Shown here: piece after piece, positions 1 through 6,080 of the stretch
Layout: each line of letters starts with the position of its first letter
Numbering within the stretch: position 1 is the stretch's first letter
Assembly (NCBI GenBank): GCA_035296965.1
Contig: DATGZX010000377.1
Span: 1 to 10,666 of the forward strand
Origin: DATGZX01 sp035296965
GTDB taxonomy: Bacteria > Planctomycetota > Planctomycetia > Gemmatales > Gemmataceae
Direction of reading: 5' to 3'
DNA length: 10,666 bases
Notes under the pieces: generated by a model
The model's database searches: none
What the model was told of the DNA's origin: nothing
What the model saw: the letters and a program-made list of their open reading frames with translations, nothing else
Program-made: the position numbers and the translations under genes

Positions 1-1
1 G

Positions 2-124
2 TTAAGCCTGCTCAAGCGGAATCCGGCCAAAACGAGCATCGCACGGAAACGCAAGGCGGCTGCCTTGGACACGGGTTTTCTCGAGGAAACCTTGGCTGGG
101 GCACGAAACCTAGAGAAAGTTTGA
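2..124 (+). CDS. 3' end of a transposase, probably ISAs1/IS4-type (partial)
   Basis: The window opens inside a reading frame that runs about 40 codons to a TGA at 122-124. The peptide contains SLLKRNPAKTSIARKRKAA followed by LDTGFLEETLAGA. This resembles, from memory, the extreme C-terminus of ISAs1-like DDE transposases common in planctomycetes, where a conserved N-Leu-Leu-Lys helix and a basic stretch are followed by an acidic-aromatic 'DxxFL' ending. The catalytic DDE residues would lie upstream, outside the window, so neither activity nor family can be proven here. The stop codon coincides with a candidate terminal inverted repeat, as expected for a compact IS. It could instead be the tail of an unrelated basic protein. 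The short length keeps confidence moderate. Confidence 0.5.
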   Translation, partial: LSLLKRNPAKTSIARKRKAAALDTGFLEETLAGARNLEKV

Positions 125-137
125 TGCGTTCGCCCTG
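123..137. repeat. Candidate right terminal inverted repeat of the upstream IS
   Basis: Read inward on the minus strand the sequence is CAGGGCGAACGCATC. It starts at the transposase stop codon. As I recall, ISAs1-family termini begin with CAGGGC, so the insertion sequence plausibly ends at base 137. The matching left terminus is outside the window, so the pairing cannot be checked from this sequence. Confidence 0.35.
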
Positions 138-312
138 GCGCGTGGTGCGGCTGTCACTAGGCCCATTCATGTTCCCTGGGTCGGTTGACGTTTGCATAGC
201 CACTTGTGGCTGAGAATCCATTGCAAATGGCGCTAGGGCGCAAGTGGCTACTCTTACAGCAACATTTTGCAGAGATATGTAGCTGAATTCGCCAGAGTTC
301 GAGTCTTCCTTA

Positions 313-361
313 GAGGCTGCCAAACAACTGGCTGACGGAGCCGCAGTTGTTTGGCAGCCTC
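313..361. repeat. Perfect 18-bp inverted repeat with 13-nt spacer
   Basis: The left arm GAGGCTGCCAAACAACTG (313-330) is an exact reverse complement of the right arm at 344-361. The spacer is 331-343, and three of its bases can extend the stem (GCT 331-333 with AGC 339-341) if two bases bulge. No T-tract follows, so it is a poor intrinsic terminator. It could be two opposed ends of a small mobile element, an excision footprint, or a structured RNA element. It lies about 210 bp upstream of the gene at 571. Confidence 0.6.
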
Positions 362-453
362 TTCATAGGATCGAAACAAGTACTGCAGTAGAATTACGCC
401 AAGTGAACGGCCATCGGCCAGTTAATTGACGGTACGCCTGGATGGACGCAAGG

Positions 454-469
454 GCCTAAGTCCTTAGGC
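454..469. repeat. Short dyad, 7-bp arms
   Basis: GCCTAAG (454-460) and CTTAGGC (463-469) are exact reverse complements separated by TC. The site lies about 100 bp upstream of the start at 571. A near-perfect 16-bp palindrome in this position could be an operator, but nothing in the sequence identifies a regulator, and chance is not excluded. Confidence 0.3.
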
Positions 470-570
470 ATACATCACGAGTGTCCGGCGGTCGTCCCTA
501 TGACTGGAACAGCTGAAACGATCTTAGAGAAACTTGGAATGCACTTGCCTCGCAACGGGATACCATAGCG

Positions 571-1599
571 ATGACGAATCAAGTTCAGAGGTTACTTGCA
601 TGCGCTTTTACCGTGAGTGCTATCCTGATGGGCGGCGAGTTGATTTACGCCGCCGACGGGGATGAGAAATCTCAGCGTCGCGTGCTTGAGGAAGCGACAG
701 TGAGCTGGCGGGCACTCGGAAAGTTCTATGATGAGCTGGACGGTTTATTTACGATGAAAGATACCGCCATCGGCAAAATCCGCCGCCACACCCAGACGAG
801 TTTCCTGATTAATGGTTCGAACCTTCGGTTACAGCATCGTGCCGTCAGTGAACAATCGATAACTACGATGGTGTTTAACGAGAGATACTTTTTCTCCCTG
901 TATCAGGAAAACAAAGCGAGTGCGCCCCAAGTCACGGCAATTCAAGCCGTGCGCGGCACGGACGACCAATGGTACTACAAAATCAACTATGACGTGATGC
1001 GCTATGTTCGGGCGCCGATCTGCATTGATCGAGAAATGCTAGATCAGTTGGTCTCCAAACGCGGCTTCAAGGTGACGGATGTTTCTAGTGTCTCTCGCAA
1101 GTCAAAGTCGCTTGTCCGATTAGGTTTCGAGTATCAGCCCTCGACAAAGGCGCCATACGTACCGCCGGAGATTCCCCTTGAGAAACTGGGTCTGGGGAAA
1201 TCATGGCTTCTTTTGGATCCAGAGTCTTATTGGACGATACAAGAGTACAGTCTAGCATATTGGTGGGGAACCGAATCTGGCCTCCTTGAGTATGGAGAAA
1301 AGATTGAGGGATTTCCAGTCCTGCGACGAGGTCATGTGAAAGCCTGGGGAAGTCAGAAGCCGGAGGAAGTTGTCGCGATTGACTGGAGTATGAACAAGAT
1401 CCTTCATCGAACCGTGCCGGCTACTGAGTTTACGCTTTCCGCGTTCAACCTCCCGGAGCCCAATTTACAACCAAGAGTGGAAACGGCGAATTGGCTAAGA
1501 GTATTGGCAATCGGCATTGGTTTGTTGTTGGTTGCGGGGGGGTTGCGTTTCTACCTGCGAAAGCGTTTGAGGTATTCTCAAAAGGTGTGCTCTAGCTGA
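571..1599 (+). CDS. Secreted, C-terminally anchored protein of unknown function
   Basis: I do not recognise an enzymatic domain. The 342-residue product starts with a signal peptide (basic residue at 7, hydrophobic core about 8-21, likely cleavage near Ala27/Ala28). It ends with one hydrophobic helix (about 309-329) followed by a basic tail (RKRLRY), so most of it should lie outside the cytoplasm, held by the C-terminal helix. The body alternates short hydrophobic and polar stretches, as in beta-rich proteins, and contains many Tyr and Trp. A motif EFTLSAFNLPEP at 286-297 precedes the anchor; I recall similar FxLxxFGLPEP segments in uncharacterised planctomycete proteins, but this is unverified. 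The ATG has only a weak GGGA at 557-560. Base composition is visibly more A/T-rich than the permease and aro genes downstream, which hints at a different history. A LolA-like lipid-binding fold is possible but unsupported. Confidence 0.8.
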   Translation: MTNQVQRLLACAFTVSAILMGGELIYAADGDEKSQRRVLEEATVSWRALGKFYDELDGLFTMKDTAIGKIRRHTQTSFLINGSNLRLQHRAVSEQSITTMVFNERYFFSLYQENKASAPQVTAIQAVRGTDDQWYYKINYDVMRYVRAPICIDREMLDQLVSKRGFKVTDVSSVSRKSKSLVRLGFEYQPSTKAPYVPPEIPLEKLGLGKSWLLLDPESYWTIQEYSLAYWWGTESGLLEYGEKIEGFPVLRRGHVKAWGSQKPEEVVAIDWSMNKILHRTVPATEFTLSAFNLPEPNLQPRVETANWLRVLAIGIGLLLVAGGLRFYLRKRLRYSQKVCSS

Positions 1600-1679
1600 G
1601 AGGGGAAAGGCGGCGTATCCTGCTGGTGGAATTGGGTTCTTTTCATCAGCTTGCCCAACGAGGGCTGGAAGGATACTCC

Positions 1680-2039
1680 ATGATTGAGACTACGCTTTTT
1701 GACAGGGGAATGCCAGGGGTGAGCCAGGTCGATCTGGAAGTCGCTGACTTCCAGGAACAGTTCGAGGGACGCGATCTGCTCGATCAACTGGTTCGCAGTG
1801 GTGCTCAGCAGATGCTCCAGCAGGCCATTGAGGCCGAGGTGCAAGAGTTTCTGGACTAGCACCAGGAACGGCGCGACCAAGACGGCAAGCGCCTGATCGT
1901 CCGCAACGGCCACAAGCCGAGCCGCACGATTGTGATCGGTGCCGGGGTCCTGGAGGTGCGGCAGCCACGGGTGCGGGACAATGGGTCGAACAAGGACGAA
2001 CGGGTGCAGTTCAGTTCGCCGATTCAGTACGCTGCCTGA
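1680..2039 (+). pseudogene. IS256-family (mutator-type) transposase, N-terminal remnant with internal stop
   Basis: From the ATG at 1680 the frame encodes the N-terminal part of an IS256/mutator transposase. LLDQLVRSGAQQMLQQAIEAEV is followed by QEFLD, then after an in-frame TAG (1857-1859) by HQERRDQDGKRLIVRNGHKP and IVIGAGVLEVRQPRVRD, and then by VQFSS. This is the conserved N-terminal block of that family ('EAEVxEFL...RNGxxPxRxI...G.LEVxxPRVRD'). Similarity stops at about 2025, and the frame terminates at 2037-2039 after about 119 codons. Full-length family members have about 400 residues, so the DDE catalytic core is gone. The frame is also open upstream to a GTG at 1626. No right-hand end of the element is recognisable. 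The bases from 2040 to the next gene contain only a small TGTGCT/AGCACA hairpin (2043-2060) and a short open stretch I cannot assign. Confidence 0.8.
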
Positions 2040-2263
2040 TTCTGTGCTTCTCAGAGCACAACATTTGACAATATCTCGAAAGCGGAACTGAAGGTGGGTG
2101 ATGTCGGGAACGACTATCTCACTGGCGTTTTCTCGGAACCCGGTACGGACTGGATTTGGAGGTGGCCAGCCAGGCGCATGCTGTGAACCCAAGACACCTG
2201 TTGGGCTACTCGCGAATTCATTGCGTTCAAGCCGAAGTCATACTCCGTGCCAATCTAGAACGT

Positions 2264-2268
2264 GGGAG
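2264..2268 (+). promoter_or_regulatory. Ribosome binding site that fixes the DUF1559 start
   Basis: GGGAG lies 8 bases before the ATG at 2277. It overlaps the upstream in-frame GTG at 2262, which argues that the GTG is not the start. Confidence 0.55.
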
Positions 2269-2276
2269 ATAGAACC

Positions 2277-3164
2277 ATGCGCCGAAGGTCAGCATTTACG
2301 TTGATAGAGTTGTTGGTTGTCCTGGCAATCATGGCCGTGTTGATCGGACTCCTGGCGGTGAGCGTCCAAAAGGTTCGCGAGGCTGCCAACCGCGTGGTGT
2401 GTGCAAACCAACTCCGCCAAGTTGGCTTGGCGTTGTTGCAACACCATGACACGTATCTAGTTCTTCCATCGAATGGAGGGTGGGACGGCAAGGAGAGTAT
2501 TACTGCGGCCAACGGGAGCCAAACGTATGTGTACAGCAGGTATTTTCCCGTGACAGAACCTGCAATCTGGGGCGTCGGTGATCCAGGCCGCCGACCGCCG
2601 GATCAAACGGGAAGTTGGGCCTACGCCATCCTGCCATTCCTGGAACAACAGAATCTGTATCAGAATCGGGATTGGACCACACCGGTCAAGACCTACATAT
2701 GCCCCAGCCGGCGTGGTTATGGCGCGCAGGTGCCAATGAATGACGACCATGGTGAATACGAAGGAGGCGGTTGGCCATGGGGCAAGACTGACTACGCGGC
2801 CAACGCTCTGTTGGTGCTCAATCGGCCCTATTGTCTACCCTTGGCGTTCATCAAGGATGGGACGTCGGGTACAATTCTCGTTGGTGAAAAGCGGGTTGCC
2901 GTCGAGGACTATTCAACAGGCACGTGGTTCTTTGACGAGCCGTTCTTTACGGGTGGGTCAGCGGGCACTGTCCGGTATGATTCGGCGCTAATCCCGGACA
3001 CAACGATGAGCCCCTTCCACTTCACCTGGGGAGCTGCTCACGCAGGCGGAGTTCAATTCGTGTTTGCGGACGGGTCGGTGCATCTTCTTTCCTATGGAAT
3101 GTCGCAAACTAGCTTAATGGCACTGACCACTCCCAACGGTGGTGAGCCGACTCCGGAATTGTAG
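2277..3164 (+). CDS. DUF1559 prepilin-like protein (H-x9-DG type)
   Basis: The 295-residue product begins MRRRSA and continues FTLIELLVVLA, a class III (type IV prepilin-like) signal. A leader of six residues precedes a hydrophobic helix with Glu at +5 of the mature chain. Right after it comes KVREAANRVVCANQLRQVGL, the hallmark of the planctomycete DUF1559 (SBP_bac_10-like) family. Near the C-terminus His255, nine residues, then Asp265-Gly266 form the H-x9-DG motif. The length is within the usual range of about 270-350. Such proteins are membrane-anchored by the N-terminal helix and exported; their role is not established, though pseudopilin-like assemblies are suspected. The residue before the predicted cleavage site is Ala6 rather than the usual Gly. 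The ATG at 2277 is chosen because of the ribosome binding site at 2264-2268 and because it gives the standard short basic leader. A permease gene follows 35 bp later and is probably co-transcribed. A prepilin peptidase gene at 8743 could supply the processing enzyme. Confidence 0.93.
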   Translation: MRRRSAFTLIELLVVLAIMAVLIGLLAVSVQKVREAANRVVCANQLRQVGLALLQHHDTYLVLPSNGGWDGKESITAANGSQTYVYSRYFPVTEPAIWGVGDPGRRPPDQTGSWAYAILPFLEQQNLYQNRDWTTPVKTYICPSRRGYGAQVPMNDDHGEYEGGGWPWGKTDYAANALLVLNRPYCLPLAFIKDGTSGTILVGEKRVAVEDYSTGTWFFDEPFFTGGSAGTVRYDSALIPDTTMSPFHFTWGAAHAGGVQFVFADGSVHLLSYGMSQTSLMALTTPNGGEPTPEL

Positions 3165-3189
3165 TTGCTCTCGAATCTACCAGCGGATT

Positions 3190-3193
3190 GGAG
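3190..3193 (+). promoter_or_regulatory. Ribosome binding site that fixes the permease start
   Basis: GGAG lies 6 bases before the GTG at 3200. It overlaps the alternative TTG at 3188, so the GTG is the better start. Confidence 0.5.
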
Positions 3194-3199
3194 CCTGCC

Positions 3200-4798
3200 G
3201 TGATCGAGGATTGGGGCCTCGGGCCGGTCTTCGCATATGAATCGCTTCTGACTTGGCGCAGATGGAAGCCGCGCTTGGTCTGCTCGCTGCTTACTCTCGT
3301 GCTCCCGGCTGCCTTGGCCCTGGTCTGGTGGGAGCAAGGCTGGCCGCGGGTGGGCGAGATATTCTTCTATACGCTCGTAGCTCTGCAGCTTACGTTGGTA
3401 CTCGTGGCAGTCCCCGCGCATACAGCGGCGTCATTTTGCTGGGACAAGGCACGCGGCCCGCTCCTCCAGGTTCTGGCCACGGACCTGTCCGCAGCGGAAA
3501 TCGTACTGGGCAAGTGGGCGGCTCACTCCCTCCCGGTCCTGGGCTTGGTTTTGGCCTCCTTGCCGTTCTTGTTCGCGGGCGCTCTGCTGGGCCTGATCGA
3601 TCCCGGTGCCGTGGGCGGAGCCTTCCTGGTGACCATTGGTGTTGCCGTGGTCGGCTCTTCGCTGGCCCTGGCACTGTCGATATGGCGCACCAAGACACAC
3701 GACGTGCTGCTGGCCGTCTACCTGACCTGGGCGGCCCTGATCCTGGCCAGCCCCATGTGGAACCTACTGGCTCGGCGCTGGGGATTTCTGCCAGCTCCTC
3801 CATGGCTGGTCAAGGTGAACCCCATCGCGCTGGCTTTCGCGCCCTATGCGAATCCCAAGGGTTGGAGCCTGACGGACGACCTGGACTTTCTTGGCGGGAC
3901 AATGACTGTTGCCGCGCTCTTGCTCCTGGCCGCCATGTCTTACCTCCGTCGCGCCATCCTCAGCCAGGCTAGCCAACCCCCTCCGCGAAGGTACATCTCG
4001 ACCCACACCGCAAAGCGCTGGCTCATCGGCCCATCCCTCGATGGCAATCCTGTCCTTTGGCGCGAGTGGCACCGCCGGCGCCCGTCGCGCTGGGTCCTCC
4101 TGCTCTGGACCGTTTATGCCGCGCTGGCCACCCTCTTCAGTCTGCTAGCTATCGAAGATGACGGTCATGACGTAGCAGGGTTGGTCAACGCTTTCCAGGT
4201 GACCATCGGGTTGCTCCTGGTGAGCCCCGCGTCGGCCACCGCGATAGCGGAAGAGCGTGGTCGGGGAAGCCTCGATCTCTTGTTGGCGTCGCCGCTGTCC
4301 ACACGGAGCATCGTGTTGGGGAAGTGGTGGGGAGCCTTCCGTGCGGTCCCGCTACTGGCAGTCTTGCCAGGCCTCGTGACCGCCTGTCATGCCGTTCCGA
4401 ACAAGCAGGGGTTCGCGGTCTTGCTGGTCATCGGCCTGGTTCTGGCCTACGGAGCCGCGATTATCAGCGCGGGCTTGGCGCTGGCGATATGGGTCCGGCG
4501 GCCCCACCGCGCGGTGGGGCTTAGTGTGGGCGCTTACATGCTGATCACGGTCGGTGGGTTTGTTGTTGGAATTCTGTCATTTCGATGGTTCCCACGGGCC
4601 ACGGGGATGGCCGTGGCTAGCCCTTGGTTCGGGGTCGGAAACCTGACCGGGGTAGCGGCACAGCAAACCATCTCACCGCAGCGTGGCGACGTTTACACCT
4701 GGTGCGTTTTCTGGATCGTCATCTATACAGCCACCGCTATGGTTCTCCTGTTGACTACCCTGGCGACGTTCGACCGCAGTTTGGGTAGAGCAAGATAA
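3200..4798 (+). CDS. ABC-2 type transporter permease, tandemly duplicated, 12 predicted helices
   Basis: This is an inner-membrane permease of the ABC-2 superfamily, 532 residues from the GTG. I count six hydrophobic segments in each half. The halves are similar: GPVFAYESLLTWRRW at residue 8 matches NPVLWREWHRRRPSRW at residue 283, and GPLLQVLATDLSAAEIVLGK from Gly86 matches GSLDLLLASPLSTRSIVLGK from Gly356. The two 'LGKW' sites (Gly104, Gly374) are 270 residues apart, so the protein looks like a fused duplication of a six-helix unit. The 'LLLxxPLSxxxIVLGK' segment is a familiar landmark of planctomycete and NosY-like permeases, lying in a cytoplasmic loop that would contact the ATPase. No ATPase gene is in the window, so the substrate and the energy-supplying partner are unknown. 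It follows the DUF1559 gene at 35 bp and is GC-rich in third positions. The start could alternatively be the TTG at 3188. Confidence 0.88.
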   Translation: MIEDWGLGPVFAYESLLTWRRWKPRLVCSLLTLVLPAALALVWWEQGWPRVGEIFFYTLVALQLTLVLVAVPAHTAASFCWDKARGPLLQVLATDLSAAEIVLGKWAAHSLPVLGLVLASLPFLFAGALLGLIDPGAVGGAFLVTIGVAVVGSSLALALSIWRTKTHDVLLAVYLTWAALILASPMWNLLARRWGFLPAPPWLVKVNPIALAFAPYANPKGWSLTDDLDFLGGTMTVAALLLLAAMSYLRRAILSQASQPPPRRYISTHTAKRWLIGPSLDGNPVLWREWHRRRPSRWVLLLWTVYAALATLFSLLAIEDDGHDVAGLVNAFQVTIGLLLVSPASATAIAEERGRGSLDLLLASPLSTRSIVLGKWWGAFRAVPLLAVLPGLVTACHAVPNKQGFAVLLVIGLVLAYGAAIISAGLALAIWVRRPHRAVGLSVGAYMLITVGGFVVGILSFRWFPRATGMAVASPWFGVGNLTGVAAQQTISPQRGDVYTWCVFWIVIYTATAMVLLLTTLATFDRSLGRAR

Positions 4799-4802
4799 AC
4801 GG

Positions 4803-4833
4803 TGCCTGACAAGCGGCGAACTTGCCGCAGGCA
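4803..4833 (+). terminator. Possible hairpin after the permease gene
   Basis: TGCCT (4803-4807) pairs with AGGCA (4829-4833), and inside it GCGGC (4813-4817) pairs with GCCGC (4824-4828), leaving a five-base bulge on the left. It starts 5 bases after the stop codon, the right place for a terminator, but no T-run follows. It may only protect the mRNA 3' end or be chance. Confidence 0.25.
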
Positions 4834-4903
4834 ATCGGGGTCGTGGCTGTGTTGGTTCCAACGACCCGGTTGGTTCTTGCGCCGGCAGCCTATGCGCAGG
4901 ATA

Positions 4904-4920
4904 GCAAAAGGGGACGCATC
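4904..4920. repeat. REP-like short motif, copy 1
   Basis: GCAAAAGGGGACGCATC shares the core GCAAAAGGGGnCG with a second copy at 5407-5420. As I recall, similar AAAGGGG motifs recur in planctomycete genomes near REP-associated transposases. The remaining bases between the permease stop and the RHS fragment show nothing else I can name. Confidence 0.35.
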
Positions 4921-4972
4921 TAATTAGTGATCCAACATCAGCCGCTTTTCCTCCATTTCGGACACGTCCGCA

Positions 4973-5560
4973 ATGCTCATGAGTGACAGCTATCTGGGCC
5001 TGGGCACGGTGGTGATCGAATCGTACCCACAACCGCGCGTGGAGCTGACTTACGTCAAGCAGTCGGGCGAATCGAACGGCGACGCGGGCGACCAGTACAC
5101 CGGCCTGGATCGTTTTGGCCGCGTGGTCGATCAGTGCTGGATTGTGACTTCGACGGGGGCGACCACCAACCGCTTCCAATACGGCTGCGATCAAGACAGC
5201 AACGTGCTCTATCGCAACAATCTCGTGAACACGTCCTTCGGCGAGCTGTACCACGCCAACGGCTCCGGCAACGGTTACGACAACCTGAACCGGCTGACGA
5301 ACTTCGCCCGTGGCGTCCTGAGTGCTTCCGGCAGCACGCTCGATACCATTACGTCGCCGTCGCACAGCCAAAGTTGGTCCTTGGACGCGCTAGGCAACTG
5401 CGACAGGCAAAAGGGGTCGGGAGTTTTTTCGGATAACGCCGTAAGCTACGCGACCACTCCCTACATCGGCACGCAGAATACCAACTACTACACGACCCTG
5501 ACTGATTATGGCTCCCGCGGCCGGCAGACGCGCGTGCAGGTGTCCCGGGCCAAATTCTGA
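4973..5560 (+). pseudogene. RHS/YD-repeat protein fragment, apparently stitched from two pieces
   Basis: The open frame encodes about 195 residues without a signal peptide, a complete repeat array, or a toxin tip. The first part (about 4988-5398) matches the core of planctomycete RHS proteins: YTGLDRFGRVVDQ, then YHANGSGNGYDNLNRLTNFA and SQSWSLDALGN. RHS proteins are large secreted shells with YD repeats, usually well above 1000 residues, so this is a small internal slice. After LDALGN the expected 'x-W/F-x-S-x-x-T-x-G' continuation is missing. Instead, codons made of a REP-like motif (5407-5430) intervene, followed by DNAVSYATTPYIGTQNTNYY and then YGSRGRQTRVQ, which looks like a different part of an RHS protein. 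The frame upstream is open only to 4931. It may be an orphan recombination cassette or plain debris; I see no sign it is expressed. Confidence 0.7.
5407..5430. repeat. REP-like short motif, copy 2, inside the RHS fragment
   Basis: GCAAAAGGGGTCGGGAG followed by a T-run interrupts the RHS frame just after the LDALGN codons. It shares GCAAAAGGGGnCG with copy 1 about 503 bp upstream, in the same orientation. The insertion keeps the reading frame open, and a piece of apparently different RHS origin follows. Confidence 0.4.
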
Positions 5561-5736
5561 TCGTATTTGTTACCAAATTAGGGCTGTAGGAGTTTTGGCG
5601 TGGTGAAGGCCTGTTTGCCGAATTGTTGAGAATTTTGGAGCAAGATGGCGCGACGGGTTTGCGCGGTTTGCCAGTCACGTTGGCGATCGTGTGCATCGGT
5701 GGAGCCGATGGGACTGGCCTAGGCGTGGGCACCTGG

Positions 5737-5925
5737 TTACGGGGGAGGTGGCGGCTTCGGAGTTTTCTTTTTGGCTTGCTGGGCCTGGTATTGATGGAGC
5801 CAGCGCTGGAGGAGGGAGTGACGATAGCAGAAGCAAGGCAGCTCGCGCGGCTGGCCTGGCTCGTTGTAACGCAAGGGGTGTTTTTCCACATGGCTTGTGC
5901 CGCTCTGAGAATCGACAATGCGCAT
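5737..5925 (-). pseudogene. Possible N-terminal remnant of a REP-associated (Y1/IS200-like) transposase
   Basis: Reading on the minus strand from 5925, the frame contains HPLRYNEPGQPRELPCFCYR at residues 16-35. This resembles, from memory, the start of planctomycete REP-associated tyrosine transposases, where a 'P-G-x-x-x-x-x-T-F-x-C-Y-R-R' strand opens the Y1 domain. After residue 35 the likeness fades, and the frame ends in a Lys/Pro-rich low-complexity run. Neither the His-hydrophobe-His metal motif nor the catalytic Tyr is present, so any protein would be inactive. The neighbouring palindromes at 6081-6341 lie on the 5' side of this remnant, where REP sequences often sit. The identification is tentative. 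Confidence 0.35.
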
Positions 5926-6080
5926 GCACGCCAGGTTGCTTTCCTACGCCTTCGGCTGCAGCCAATCTGTGACGCTTCAGCAAGTCCTGCGGAGTACCCT
6001 CGGGGTGTGCCTCCCGCCGCTGCCCACTGGCCGGTGCGATCCCGGCTGAGAAGCGCGAACATCTCGGAATCGCTCTTTCT

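Larger units (their letters stand above)
138..570. other. Non-coding stretch after the IS end
   Basis: No open frame here has the composition or motifs of a real gene; a minus-strand frame across 12-323 has no recognisable domain. The stretch holds two dyads, annotated separately (313-361 and 454-469), and probably the promoter of the gene at 571. I could not find a convincing -35/-10 pair: a TTGACG at 426-431 has no good -10 at the expected distance. Confidence 0.5.

Noticed and set aside
12..323. Minus-strand open frame of 103 codons
   Set aside because: It overlaps the transposase tail on the other strand, has no recognisable motif, and its composition is that of a shadow frame.
313..361. 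Integron attC site
   Set aside because: The stem is perfectly paired, without the unpaired extrahelical bases and the R/L box pattern (GTTRRRY) that attC sites need, and there is no integrase or cassette array.
313..361. Rho-independent terminator
   Set aside because: No T-run follows the stem, and the nearest upstream gene ends about 190 bp earlier.
1578..2192. Minus-strand 204-codon frame over the IS256 remnant
   Set aside because: The plus strand carries clear transposase sequence here; the minus frame has no family features.
2098..2304. Small plus-strand frame before the DUF1559 gene
   Set aside because: It has no ribosome binding site or motif and overlaps the well-supported start at 2277 in another frame.
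3253..3972. Second plus-strand frame of 239 codons inside the permease gene
   Set aside because: Its Gly/Arg/Pro-rich sequence is the typical shadow of a GC-rich gene; the permease frame has helices and an internal repeat.
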